Source: Frigoribacterium sp. CG_9.8
Lineage (GTDB): Bacteria; Actinomycetota; Actinomycetes; Actinomycetales; Microbacteriaceae
Direction of reading: 5' to 3'
DNA: 64,000 nt
Assembly: GCF_015751965.1 (NCBI RefSeq)
Contig: NZ_JADOVH010000002.1
Span: forward strand, 62,001 to 126,000
Shown here: positions 1-7,856 of the stretch, one piece after another
Numbering within the stretch: position 1 is the stretch's first letter
Layout of the letters: each line of letters begins with the position of its first letter
Position numbers and translations under genes: made by a program
Notes under the pieces: model-generated
Told to the model about the DNA's origin: nothing
The model's input: the letters and a program-made list of their open reading frames with translations, nothing else
Database searches by the model: none

Positions 1-1
1 C

Positions 2-448
2 GCACCGGTCTATTCGGTAGTGGCGCGACTCGCGGGCTCCTCGATCTGGACGCTCGCCTTCGCGTACGGGATCACCGTGTTGCCCTACGCCTATCGCGCA
101 ATCCAGTCCAATCTCAGCGCGGTAGATGTGGTGACTCTGTCTGAGGCCGCTCGCTCGCTCGGCGCGGGCTGGGGCAGTGTGCTGTGGCGAATTATTTTGC
201 CGAATCTGCGCCGGGGGACCCTCGCAGCCGCATTCATCACGGTGGCCGTTGTGCTCGGTGAGTTCACTATCGCCTCCCTTCTCAACCGGGTGAACCTGCA
301 GACCGCCCTCGTTCAGGTCTCCCGCAGTGATCCGTTCGTCGCCGTGATCTTCTCCCTGCTCGCTCTCCTATTTGCGTTCGTTCTGCTGCTTCTCATCGGT
401 CGCCTCGCGTCCGACCGCCGCACTCGCGACCACAGGAAGGCCTCATGA
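2..448 (+). CDS. ABC transporter permease, C-terminal part (truncated by window start)
   Basis: The frame is open to the left edge, so only about the last 148 residues are seen. They contain three to four hydrophobic segments and the EAA loop typical of binding-protein-dependent permeases (around SEAARSLGAGWG...ILPNL), which docks onto the ATPase. The stop overlaps the start of the next gene, an ATPase, by 4 bases (ATGA), so the two are translated together and form one importer. The match to Fe3+/spermidine/thiamine/phosphonate-type permeases is at family level only. The substrate cannot be read, because the binding-protein gene lies outside the window. Confidence 0.9.
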   Translation, partial: APVYSVVARLAGSSIWTLAFAYGITVLPYAYRAIQSNLSAVDVVTLSEAARSLGAGWGSVLWRIILPNLRRGTLAAAFITVAVVLGEFTIASLLNRVNLQTALVQVSRSDPFVAVIFSLLALLFAFVLLLLIGRLASDRRTRDHRKAS

Positions 449-1527
449 CCTCTACCCCGCATTCCACTCCGGCTGGCGCGGCAGTCGAGCTGATCGATGT
501 CGTGAAGGACTATGCGGCACACCGCGCCCTCACCGGAGTGAACCTCTCGGTGCGGCCCGGCGAATTCGTGGCGTTGCTCGGGCCGTCGGGCTGCGGCAAG
601 ACCACTGTGCTGCGCGCTCTGTCGGGACTCGAGCGGGTAGACGCGGGCAACATCCTCATCGATGGAGTCAATGTGGTCGATGTGCCTGTCAACAAACGGG
701 ACATCGGTATGGTTTTTCAGTCCTATTCGCTTTTTCCCCATCTCACATCGGTCGAGAATGTGGAGTTCGGGCTGCGGATGCGCAAAATTCCGACTGCCGC
801 CCGCCGCACTCGCGCGGCAGAGGCGCTCGATCTCGTGGGTCTCGGCCACCTCGCCGGGCGGTACTCACACCAACTCTCTGGAGGTCAGCAACAGCGGGTT
901 GCCCTCGCGAGGGCACTGGTGACCCGACCCCGGGTTCTGCTGCTCGACGAACCGCTCTCTGCTCTTGATGCCAAGGTTCGGGTGCAGCTACGCGATGAGA
1001 TCCGACGCATCCAGACCGACCTCGGTATCACGACGCTCTTCGTCACCCATGACCAGGAAGAGGCGCTCGCGGTCGCCGACCGGGTTGCTGTAATGAGGGA
1101 GGGCAACATCGAGCAGATCGGCACACCGGAAGAGCTCTACACCGCCCCCGCCACCGCGTTCGTGGCCGCATTTGTCGGCTTGAGCAACCGGATGCCCGCC
1201 ACACTGTCGGGTGCGCAGGTCACCCTCTATGGCCAGACCCTTGGGGTGCTCGGCTCCCCATCCGCGGCCGGAATTCTCACTGGTCCGGTGCTCGCCCTCG
1301 TGCGCCCGGAGGACCTGCTTCTGGTTTCTTCCGCAACCCCCGGCAGTATCGCGGCGACCGTCGTCGCGTCGAGCTTCCTCGGATCACTGCGGCGCACCCA
1401 ATTGGCACTCGCCGACGGCATCCTCGTGTCAGTTCAGCACGATGTATCGGAGCATCCGCAGCCCGGCGAAAGTGTGGCAGTGCGGTTGCGCGGAAACCCC
1501 GTCGCAGTGAGTAGCATCGACGGCTGA
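445..1527 (+). CDS. ABC transporter ATP-binding protein (PotA/FbpC type)
   Basis: A 360-residue cytoplasmic ATPase that powers the importer whose permease precedes it. Walker A GPSGCGKTT lies at residues 46-54, followed by a Q-loop (VFQSYSLFP), the signature LSGGQQQR near 143, Walker B VLLLDEP and the switch histidine in FVTHDQ. After about residue 235 comes a TOBE-like regulatory domain, as in the CUT1/PotA/FbpC families. ATGA overlap with the permease shows translational coupling. Substrate unknown: spermidine, ferric iron, thiamine and aminoethylphosphonate systems all use ATPases of this shape. Confidence 0.93.
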   Translation: MTSTPHSTPAGAAVELIDVVKDYAAHRALTGVNLSVRPGEFVALLGPSGCGKTTVLRALSGLERVDAGNILIDGVNVVDVPVNKRDIGMVFQSYSLFPHLTSVENVEFGLRMRKIPTAARRTRAAEALDLVGLGHLAGRYSHQLSGGQQQRVALARALVTRPRVLLLDEPLSALDAKVRVQLRDEIRRIQTDLGITTLFVTHDQEEALAVADRVAVMREGNIEQIGTPEELYTAPATAFVAAFVGLSNRMPATLSGAQVTLYGQTLGVLGSPSAAGILTGPVLALVRPEDLLLVSSATPGSIAATVVASSFLGSLRRTQLALADGILVSVQHDVSEHPQPGESVAVRLRGNPVAVSSIDG

Positions 1528-1578
1528 GACACATACTCGCCAGTGCATGTATTCGGGATTTGCGCAAGTGCACCGGCA

Positions 1579-1584
1579 TAGACT
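1579..1584 (+). promoter_or_regulatory. -10 TAGACT, leaderless promoter of the AI-2E family gene
   Basis: TAGACT is followed by 6 bases and then the ATG at 1591. A transcript starting about 7 bases after the hexamer would begin at or next to the start codon. No Shine-Dalgarno sequence is visible. Confidence 0.6.
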
Positions 1585-1590
1585 GACTCG

Positions 1591-2757
1591 ATGAAGTTCG
1601 GATCGCCCAAACGCACCCCCGCGGTGATCGCGTCGGCAGAGGCGAATACCGCGAGGCAGCAGGCCGATGCGACACTTCCGGTCGGCATTCGGATCGCGGG
1701 AGCCTGGTCGTGGCGGATACTTCCGATCGCCGCCGTGATCGCTCTGTTCATTTATCTTGTGATCACGCTGCGCGAGATCGTGGTTCCGTTCATGGTCGCC
1801 ATCCTGCTCGCGGCGCTGCTCGTGCCGCTCGTGAAATTTCTCGTGCGCCACCGCTGGCCCAAGTGGCTTGCCGTTGCTCTCGTGGAGATCGGGCTGTTGG
1901 CCGTGGTGTTCGGCCTCATCTTTCTCGTGGTCGTCCAGGTGCGCAGCGGGTTCCCCGATCTGCAAAAGCAGAGCATCGAGGCATACGACAACTTCACACG
2001 GTATCTTCTGGCATCGCCGTTGCACCTGACCAGCGCGGACATCACCGCCTATCTGGGCCAAGCGTGGGCGGCGATCCAGAAAAATAGCCAGGCTCTGGTT
2101 TCTGGCGCGGTGACCTTTGGAACAACGGCCGGACACGTTCTGGCGGGAACGCTACTTACGCTCTTCGCCACGCTTTTCCTGCTCATCGACGGGGGCGGCA
2201 TCTGGGCGTGGGTGGTGCGGCTGTTCCCCCGCAAGGCGCGTGGAGCCATTGATGGCTCCGGGCATGCCGGGTGGGTCACCCTCACCAACTTCGTTCGGGT
2301 GCAGATCTTCGTGGCCTTTGTTGATGCCGTCGGCATCGGACTCGGAGCCTGGATCATCGGGCTCTTCTTCGGAGGATTCCCCCTGGTGATCCCGATCACG
2401 GTCGCGGTGTTCCTCGGATCGTTCATCCCGGTCGTCGGTGCGCTGTTCTCTGGAGCGCTCGCCGTCTTTATCGCGCTCATCTATCTCAACCCCATTGCGG
2501 CACTGATCATGCTGGCCGTCGTGATCGGCGTGCAGCAGATCGAGGGTCACGTTCTGCAACCCTTTGTCATGGGCACGGCGGTGCGGGTGCATCCTCTCGC
2601 AGTCGTCTTCGCTGTCGCGGCCGGCGGATTCCTCGCGGGCATCCCCGGAGCCCTGTTCGCGGTGCCGGTCGTTGCCACCGTCAATGTGATGGTCAAATTT
2701 GTGGCCAGCGGGCGATGGCACAGCACCGTCGAAACCCGCGCGGAGACGAATGCCTGA
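1591..2757 (+). CDS. AI-2E family (UPF0118) membrane transporter
   Basis: A 388-residue integral membrane protein with about seven or eight hydrophobic segments. It has the family plan: two N-terminal helices, a soluble stretch around residues 110-160 (FPDLQKQSIEAYDNF), then a long membrane block ending with the conserved PLAVVFAVAAGGFLAGIPGALFAVP region. The family was named for autoinducer-2 export by TqsA, but many members move other solutes, including Na+(Li+)/H+ antiport, so no substrate is assigned. The end overlaps the threonine dehydratase start by 8 bases. The ATG at 1591 is supported by a -10 hexamer six bases upstream. Confidence 0.88.
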   Translation: MKFGSPKRTPAVIASAEANTARQQADATLPVGIRIAGAWSWRILPIAAVIALFIYLVITLREIVVPFMVAILLAALLVPLVKFLVRHRWPKWLAVALVEIGLLAVVFGLIFLVVVQVRSGFPDLQKQSIEAYDNFTRYLLASPLHLTSADITAYLGQAWAAIQKNSQALVSGAVTFGTTAGHVLAGTLLTLFATLFLLIDGGGIWAWVVRLFPRKARGAIDGSGHAGWVTLTNFVRVQIFVAFVDAVGIGLGAWIIGLFFGGFPLVIPITVAVFLGSFIPVVGALFSGALAVFIALIYLNPIAALIMLAVVIGVQQIEGHVLQPFVMGTAVRVHPLAVVFAVAAGGFLAGIPGALFAVPVVATVNVMVKFVASGRWHSTVETRAETNA

Positions 2758-3988
2758 ACTCACCCTCGCTGGCCCGACGCTCGCCGGCTTCGAAGCGGCC
2801 CGCATCGTTGTGTCCCAGGTTGCCGAGATCACTCCGATGGAGAGCTCTCGTTTTCTTGCTGAGCTGCTCGGCTCTCCGGTCTACCTCAAGTGCGAGAACC
2901 TGCAACGCACCGGTTCGTACAAGATCCGTGGGGCCTACAACCTCATCTCGCGACTCACCGACGAAGAAAAATCCCGTGGCGTGGTCGCGGCATCGGCAGG
3001 CAACCACGCCCAGGGGGTGGCCTTCGCGGCCCGCGAGCTCGGTATTTCTGCGACCATCTTCATGCCGGTCGGAGTCGCCCTTCCGAAGCTGCAAGCGACC
3101 CGCAACTATGGCGCAGAGGTCGTGCTTCGAGGCAATGCGGTCGATGAGGCGTTGCGCACGGCAGCCGAGTTCGCGGCGAATACCGGTGCCGTCTTCATCC
3201 CTCCGTTCGACCATGCGGATGTCGTGGCAGGCCAGGGCACAGTCGGTCTGGAAATGCTCGATCAGGTTCCCGACCTCCAGACCGTGATTGTGCCCATCGG
3301 TGGCGGTGGCCTCATCTCCGGGGTGGCGAGCGCGCTGAAGCAGAAGTTCGCGCTTCTTGGCCGCTCGGTTCGGATCATTGGCGTGCAGGCAGAGAATGCC
3401 GCACCGTATCCACTCTCGATCCTCAATGGTGTCTCGACAGCAATCAAGTTGCTGCCGACAATCGCTGACGGGATTGCGGTGAGCAAGCCGGGCATCCTCA
3501 ATTTCGAGATCATCAGGCATGCTGTCGACGAGATAATCACCGTCTCGGATGACGACATCGCGCGCGCAATGCTTGTGCTGCTCGAGCGGGCAAAACTGGT
3601 GGTCGAGCCCGCCGGGGCCGCCGCCGTTGCAGCGATCATGACCGGCCAGGTGACGGATGCCGGCGTCACTGTTGCAGTGCTCAGCGGAGGGAACATCGAC
3701 CCGCTCGTGATGGAGCGCGTGATCTCACGCGGGCTCTCGGTGTCCGATCGCTACCTCAAACTGCGGCTGATGTTGCCAGACCGTCCGGGTCAGCTCGCGC
3801 GAATCGCCGAACTTGTTTCCGAGGCGAACGCAAACGTTGTGGAGGTGTTGCATACTCGCAACGGTCGCAACGCCCTTTTCGGCGACGTGGAGCTCGAGCT
3901 CAGCATCGAAACTCGAGGGCCGGAACACGTGCAGCGCGTACTTGGCGTTCTCGTCGAGGCGGGCTACGAGCCCCGCATCGACTTCTGA
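2750..3988 (+). CDS. ilvA: threonine ammonia-lyase (threonine dehydratase) with C-terminal ACT domain
   Basis: A 412-residue PLP enzyme converting L-threonine to 2-oxobutanoate and ammonia, the first step towards isoleucine. The PLP lysine is K58 in GSYKIRGAYN, the phosphate-binding loop is PIGGGGLISG, and the N-terminal region up to about residue 320 is the fold-type II catalytic domain. A single ACT-like domain (LKLRLMLPDRPGQLARIAEL) fills roughly 335-412. This architecture is the short type, about 400 residues, shared by catabolic TdcB-like and actinobacterial IlvA enzymes. The ATG at 2750 was preferred over a frame extension to 2699, because conserved sequence begins there and the upstream stretch is only the end of the previous gene in another frame. 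Confidence 0.92.
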   Translation: MPELTLAGPTLAGFEAARIVVSQVAEITPMESSRFLAELLGSPVYLKCENLQRTGSYKIRGAYNLISRLTDEEKSRGVVAASAGNHAQGVAFAARELGISATIFMPVGVALPKLQATRNYGAEVVLRGNAVDEALRTAAEFAANTGAVFIPPFDHADVVAGQGTVGLEMLDQVPDLQTVIVPIGGGGLISGVASALKQKFALLGRSVRIIGVQAENAAPYPLSILNGVSTAIKLLPTIADGIAVSKPGILNFEIIRHAVDEIITVSDDDIARAMLVLLERAKLVVEPAGAAAVAAIMTGQVTDAGVTVAVLSGGNIDPLVMERVISRGLSVSDRYLKLRLMLPDRPGQLARIAELVSEANANVVEVLHTRNGRNALFGDVELELSIETRGPEHVQRVLGVLVEAGYEPRIDF

Positions 3989-4023
3989 CGCTGGTACGCA
4001 TTTGACCTACGACAGGTCAGTGT

Positions 4024-4515
4024 CTACGGCAGATATGTCTCGACCTTGTCGATCTGCACGGTGATCTCTTTGCCGTTCGGCGCGGTGTATGACACAGTTT
4101 CGCCGACCGAATGGCCGAGAATGGCAGTACCGAGTGGGCTGCCCTCGCTGTAGACATCGAGGACGCTGTCTTCGCCGACAATCTCGCGACTTCCGAGCAG
4201 GAAGACGCTCGTGTCCCCCAGAATGCGTGCGCTCACGACCGTGCCGGACTGCACCACTCCCGTACTGGTCGGAGCCGCGGCCACAGTGGCGTGACGCAGC
4301 AGCTCGGTGAGCACCCGGATGCGGGCCTCCATCTTGCCTTGTTCCTCTTTGGCGGCGTGGTACCCACCGTTCTCCTTGAGGTCACCCTCTTCACGCGCGG
4401 ACTCGATCTTCTTGGCAATATCGATGCGTCCGGTGGTCGACAACGACTCGAGCTCGGCGCTCCTACGCTCGAAGGCTTCCTGGGTCAGCCAGGTTTCGGT
4501 GGTCTCGGTAGACAC
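4024..4515 (-). CDS. greA: transcription elongation factor GreA
   Basis: A 163-residue factor that rescues backtracked RNA polymerase by stimulating transcript cleavage. The N-terminal half is the charged coiled coil with the acidic tip (AREEGDLKENGGYHAAKEEQ), and the C-terminal half is the FKBP-like domain ending in GKEITVQIDKVE. The start is GTG at 4515, preceded by a GGGAG ribosome site with 7-base spacing. It sits immediately downstream of the DUF4307 gene on the same strand, separated by a strong hairpin (4531-4565). The greA-DUF4307-mca neighbourhood is shared with mycobacteria. Confidence 0.96.
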   Translation of the reverse strand: MSTETTETWLTQEAFERRSAELESLSTTGRIDIAKKIESAREEGDLKENGGYHAAKEEQGKMEARIRVLTELLRHATVAAAPTSTGVVQSGTVVSARILGDTSVFLLGSREIVGEDSVLDVYSEGSPLGTAILGHSVGETVSYTAPNGKEITVQIDKVETYLP

Positions 4516-4530
4516 GATTCGCTCCCTCGA

Positions 4531-4565
4531 AAATGCAAATGAGACCGGCCGCCTGGCCGGTCTCC
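4531..4565 (-). terminator. hairpin between the DUF4307 gene and greA
   Basis: GAGACCGGCC and GGCCGGTCTC form a perfect 10-bp stem around a 4-base loop. Read on the minus strand it is followed by ATTTGCATTTT. This fits an intrinsic terminator for the DUF4307 gene just upstream of greA. Confidence 0.65.
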
Positions 4566-4582
4566 CATTAGTGACCTCCAGC

Positions 4583-5029
4583 TTAGGTCAGCCAGCACCG
4601 GTAGATCAAGCCGGTGACGCCCATCTCTGAGCTCAATACCGTGTGGGTGTAGGAGGTCGTGTAGCGGGTGGATGCCGGAACGCTGACGATGCGCCATCCC
4701 ACGATCCCGTGGGCTTCGTTCTGCACCTGCAGCGCGCAACTCGCCGTCTTGCCGACCGGCATCGACACCTGAAAGCTGATGCTCACCTCACGGTCATTAA
4801 CGATCGTGGAACCCTTGTCTTCGGCGTCAAGTGTTGCGCCGGCCTGGTCGAGACCCGCCCACAGCACCCACGCGGTCACGACAATCGCCGCAGCCGCGCC
4901 CGCGACAAGGTAGATGAGACGATCCCGGCGTTTCTTCTCTGGAGTGCGGCCGTAGCGGGCGGCCAGGCGCGAGGATTCGGGCGCAGAGACTTCCCGCACC
5001 TCGGGTGCTTCCTCATCTATCGCAGTCAC
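4583..5029 (-). CDS. DUF4307 membrane-anchored protein
   Basis: A 148-residue protein with an acidic N-terminus, a conserved RYGRTP...RDRLIY segment, one transmembrane helix at about residues 38-60 and an extracytoplasmic beta-rich domain with two cysteines (CALQVQN near 110 and C at the end, YRCWLT). This matches the actinobacterial DUF4307 family found between greA and mca. Function unknown. The start is GTG at 5029. A TAGGCT hexamer lies about 14 bases upstream, so the leader is at most very short. It is divergent from mca. Confidence 0.85.
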   Translation of the reverse strand: MTAIDEEAPEVREVSAPESSRLAARYGRTPEKKRRDRLIYLVAGAAAAIVVTAWVLWAGLDQAGATLDAEDKGSTIVNDREVSISFQVSMPVGKTASCALQVQNEAHGIVGWRIVSVPASTRYTTSYTHTVLSSEMGVTGLIYRCWLT

Positions 5030-5082
5030 GTCACATCCCGGAAAGCCTATTCTTGTACTCCAAGGCTATCTGCCAAACCCTG

Positions 5083-5118
5083 CATGTCTGCTAACCCCGT
5101 CATGCCCGCTAACCCCTA
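5083..5118 (+). repeat. 18-bp tandem duplication upstream of mca
   Basis: CATGTCTGCTAACCCC at 5083 recurs as CATGCCCGCTAACCCC at 5101, two units of 18 bp with two differences in the first 16 bases. The second unit ends at the mca ribosome site (AGGAG at 5118-5122). It lies in the divergent DUF4307/mca promoter region. Confidence 0.6.
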
Positions 5119-5126
5119 GGAGTTCG

Positions 5127-6002
5127 GTGACACAGCGCCTGCTTGCCGTGCACGCCCATCCCGACGACGAGTCGAGCAAGGGCGCCGCAACCTATGCCCA
5201 CTACCGCAGCATCGGCACTGAGGTGCTTGTCATCAGTTGCACCGGCGGTGAGCGCGGTGATATCCAGAACGAATTACTCGAGCCGAAGGCGATGGCGAAT
5301 CGCGATATGGCCGGCTTGAGGCGCATCGAGATGGCGAACGCTCAGGCGGCCGTCGGGTTCGAGCATCGCTGGCTCGGGTATGAGGACTCGGGGTTGCCAG
5401 AGGAGGGGGAGTCGGTGCCCGCAAATTCTTTCGCCGTCATCCCGCTCGAGACCTCCGCCGAGCCGCTCGTGAAGATCATCCGCGAGTTTCGACCGCAGGT
5501 GCTCATTACCTATGACGAGATGGGGGGATACCCTCATCCCGACCACATCCGCACCCATGAGATCTCGCTCTACGCCTACGAGGCAGCGGCGGATGCGACG
5601 CGCTATCCGAACGCGGGCCAGCCCTGGCAGATTTCCAAGGTCTACTACGACCGCATCTTCAACGCTCCGAAGATCGAGGCGATGTACCAGTTTCTGGTGG
5701 AAAACACCCCCGAGACACCGCAGCTCGCCCAGCTGGAGGAGATCCGCGAGCGCATGAAGGATCGCCCCAATCTCACCACCACGCAAGTGCGCGTGGATGA
5801 CTTCCTCGACGCTCGTGACGAGGCACTCCGGGCCCACGCCAGCCAGGTTTCACCGGATAGCGCATTTTTCTTTTGGCCGAACGACCTGCAGCGTGAGGCC
5901 TGGCCGTTCGAGGACTTCCAGCTCGCTCTGTCCCGTGTGGATTCGCCACTGCCCGAGACCGATCTTTTTGCGGGAATCATCGCCGAGGAGGTCAGCGCAT
6001 GA
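5127..6002 (+). CDS. mca: mycothiol S-conjugate amidase
   Basis: A 291-residue zinc hydrolase that cleaves mycothiol S-conjugates into a mercapturic acid and GlcN-Ins, part of electrophile detoxification in actinobacteria. The PIG-L/LmbE fold is shown by HAHPDDE at residues 9-15 and GGYPHPDH around 133-140, which carry the zinc ligands. The lysine after the first motif (SSKGA, K18) is the residue that separates Mca from MshB. The start is GTG at 5127 with AGGAG ending 4 bases before it. The stop overlaps the next small gene by 4 bases (ATGA). A second family member, MshB-like, lies at 52762. Confidence 0.95.
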   Translation: MTQRLLAVHAHPDDESSKGAATYAHYRSIGTEVLVISCTGGERGDIQNELLEPKAMANRDMAGLRRIEMANAQAAVGFEHRWLGYEDSGLPEEGESVPANSFAVIPLETSAEPLVKIIREFRPQVLITYDEMGGYPHPDHIRTHEISLYAYEAAADATRYPNAGQPWQISKVYYDRIFNAPKIEAMYQFLVENTPETPQLAQLEEIRERMKDRPNLTTTQVRVDDFLDARDEALRAHASQVSPDSAFFFWPNDLQREAWPFEDFQLALSRVDSPLPETDLFAGIIAEEVSA

Positions 6003-6262
6003 GCGGTCTGGTCGGTGGCCTGTACACCGCAATCGTGATGCTCGCGGCGACCCCGACACCCCAGCCGAACTTCAACGAAAACTCGGTCACGCCCACCTGG
6101 GTGGGCTTCGCTGCGACCTTCGGGGTGGCAGCGATCGTCGTGCTGCTCTGCATCGACATGGTGCGGCGGGTGCGGCGTGTGCGCTATCGCGGGGAGATCC
6201 GCGAACAGCTGGAGGCGGAGCGGGATGCCGCGGCGACTGACACGCCGCCGACGGCCCCCTAG
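5999..6262 (+). CDS. small membrane protein downstream of mca
   Basis: An 87-residue protein with an N-terminal hydrophobic segment (residues 3-18), a short hydrophilic link rich in Pro and Asn, a second helix at about 34-52 and a basic then acidic cytoplasmic tail (RRVRRVRYRGEIREQ). It is translationally coupled to mca through ATGA. A protein of similar size follows mca in mycobacteria, so the pairing is conserved, but no activity is known. A membrane partner or anchor for Mca is one possibility and is only inference. Confidence 0.85.
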   Translation: MSGLVGGLYTAIVMLAATPTPQPNFNENSVTPTWVGFAATFGVAAIVVLLCIDMVRRVRRVRYRGEIREQLEAERDAAATDTPPTAP

Positions 6263-6272
6263 CCGCTCAGCG

Positions 6273-6977
6273 TCAGAAGACCGGCGGGTTGGTGGCCACC
6301 AGGAAGATCGCGGTCCAGTGGCAGAGGAATGCCAGCAGGGTGAGTGCATGGAAGATCTCGTGGAATCCGAAGACCCCCGGCACCGGATTCGGACGCTTGA
6401 ATCCGTAGATCACCGCGCCGATCGTGTAGCAGACACCCCCGAGCAGGATGAGTGTCATCATCACAGCATTGGCCTGGTAGAAGTCCACGATGAAGGCGAG
6501 TGAGGCGTAGCCGAGCAGCAGATATAGCGGCACATAGAGCCAGCGCGGTGCACCGATCCAAAACACTCGGAATCCGATACCGAGCCCTGCACCGATCCAG
6601 ACGAGCCAGAGCAGCAGCACTGATTTGTCGTGCGGCAGAGCCAGCACAGTGATGGGGGTGTAGGACCCCGCGATCAGCAGGAAGATGTTGGCGTGATCGA
6701 GCCTCTTGAGCACACGCTTCGTGCGGTCGCTCCAGCGGAAGCGGTGATACAGCGCGGAGACACCGAACAGCAGCAGCGACGACAGCACGAACACCGAGCT
6801 CGACACCCGTGCCGGCACGCCGTCGGCCAGGACGATGAGAACAGCACCGAGGGCGATCGCCACCGGGAAAGTGACCGCATGGATCCAGCCGCGCCAGGTG
6901 GGTGTGCGGCCAAGCAGTTCGGCTCGCGTTGCGATCGCGTCATCCAACAGCGGGATGTTGTCCGATTCCGTGGCCAT
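6273..6977 (-). CDS. hemolysin III / PAQR family membrane protein
   Basis: A 234-residue protein with seven predicted membrane segments. Family marks are SALYHRFRW near residue 86, LDHANIFLLIAGSYTP near 107 and the C-terminal HEIFHALTLLAFLCHW. These histidines and the Asp/Ser residues form the metal site of PAQR/hemolysin III proteins, which have hydrolase-like chemistry. The name hemolysin is historical and does not show toxicity. ATG at 6977 is chosen over a TTG three codons upstream, because a TAAACT hexamer lies 8 bases before it. It is tail to tail with the mca operon. Confidence 0.9.
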   Translation of the reverse strand: MATESDNIPLLDDAIATRAELLGRTPTWRGWIHAVTFPVAIALGAVLIVLADGVPARVSSSVFVLSSLLLFGVSALYHRFRWSDRTKRVLKRLDHANIFLLIAGSYTPITVLALPHDKSVLLLWLVWIGAGLGIGFRVFWIGAPRWLYVPLYLLLGYASLAFIVDFYQANAVMMTLILLGGVCYTIGAVIYGFKRPNPVPGVFGFHEIFHALTLLAFLCHWTAIFLVATNPPVF

Positions 6978-6985
6978 AAAACCCA

Positions 6986-6991
6986 AGTTTA
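6986..6991 (-). promoter_or_regulatory. -10 TAAACT of the hemolysin III gene
   Basis: On the minus strand TAAACT precedes the ATG at 6977 by 8 bases, giving a leaderless or nearly leaderless transcript. Confidence 0.5.
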
Positions 6992-7052
6992 GTGTCGACC
7001 GATCGGGCCCGGCCCGGGTTCTAGACGGAACTGGTTACGGCGGCTTGTGCAG

Positions 7053-7058
7053 TAGCGT
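7053..7058 (+). promoter_or_regulatory. -10 TAGCGT, leaderless promoter of the prenyl transferase gene
   Basis: TAGCGT, six bases, then GTG at 7065. It supports the GTG start, where no ribosome site is visible. Confidence 0.5.
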
Positions 7059-7064
7059 ATTGGT

Positions 7065-7850
7065 GTGGCACAGCGGCAAGTTCCCTTCGGACGCGGCATC
7101 CTCTACGGGCTCTACCAAAACCGGATCCGTCGCTTTCTGGCCACCCAGCAACTGCCGAAGCACGTCGCGATGATCCTGGACGGCAATCGGCGCTGGGCCA
7201 GGCAACGGCTGCTCGAAACAGCGGCCCACGGGCATCGTGCCGGAGCGGCGAAGTTTCGTGAGTTCCTGGTCTGGTGTGACGACCTGTCGATCGCCACAGC
7301 CACGCTCTACCTGCTGTCGACCGATAACCTCACCGGTCGCACGACGGAAGAAATCGACGAGTTACTTCAGATCATCGCCGAGCTCGCAGAGGACCTCTCC
7401 CACTTTCGTGACTGGCGGGTGCAGCATGTGGGTTCCATCGACTCACTGCCACCCCACCTCATCGACGCCCTCACGACGGCAGAAAAGCGCACCGCCGCGA
7501 ATACCGGGATGCACATCAACCTCGCGGTCGGCTACGGCGGAAGGCGAGAGATCGCCGATGCGATGCGCAGCATCGTCACCACGCACGAGGAGGAGGGCGG
7601 CACGCTCGATGCACTCGCGGAGATCCTCACCCCCGAGCTCATCGGTGACCACCTCTACACCGGGGGTCAGCCCGATCCCGACCTCGTCATCCGCACCTCG
7701 GGCGAGCAGCGCCTCAGTGACTTCATGCTGTGGCAGAGCGCACACAGCGAGTTTTACTTCGTTGAGGCACTCGGGCCAGACCTGCGTGAGGTCGATTTTC
7801 TTCGTGCGCTGCGCGATTATGCCCGCCGCCAGCGACGCTTTGGAAGTTAG
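7065..7850 (+). CDS. uppS: cis-prenyl transferase (isoprenyl diphosphate synthase, UppS/Z-FPP synthase family)
   Basis: A 261-residue cytosolic enzyme adding isopentenyl units in cis to an allylic diphosphate. Motifs are MILDGNRRWAR with catalytic D39, HGHRAGA near 56, LSTDNLTGR, and the C-terminal DLVIRTSGEQRLSDFMLWQ block. Actinobacteria carry two homologues: a short-chain Z-farnesyl diphosphate synthase and a longer-chain decaprenyl enzyme for cell-wall lipid carriers. The position beside hemolysin III matches the mycobacterial Z-FPP synthase gene, but chain length cannot be fixed from the sequence. Confidence 0.93.
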   Translation: MAQRQVPFGRGILYGLYQNRIRRFLATQQLPKHVAMILDGNRRWARQRLLETAAHGHRAGAAKFREFLVWCDDLSIATATLYLLSTDNLTGRTTEEIDELLQIIAELAEDLSHFRDWRVQHVGSIDSLPPHLIDALTTAEKRTAANTGMHINLAVGYGGRREIADAMRSIVTTHEEEGGTLDALAEILTPELIGDHLYTGGQPDPDLVIRTSGEQRLSDFMLWQSAHSEFYFVEALGPDLREVDFLRALRDYARRQRRFGS

Positions 7851-7856
7851 TGATCC

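Noticed and set aside
55-448. Assigning the first ABC transporter to iron, thiamine, spermidine or aminoethylphosphonate
   Set aside because: The binding protein lies outside the window and the ATPase and permease motifs do not separate these families.
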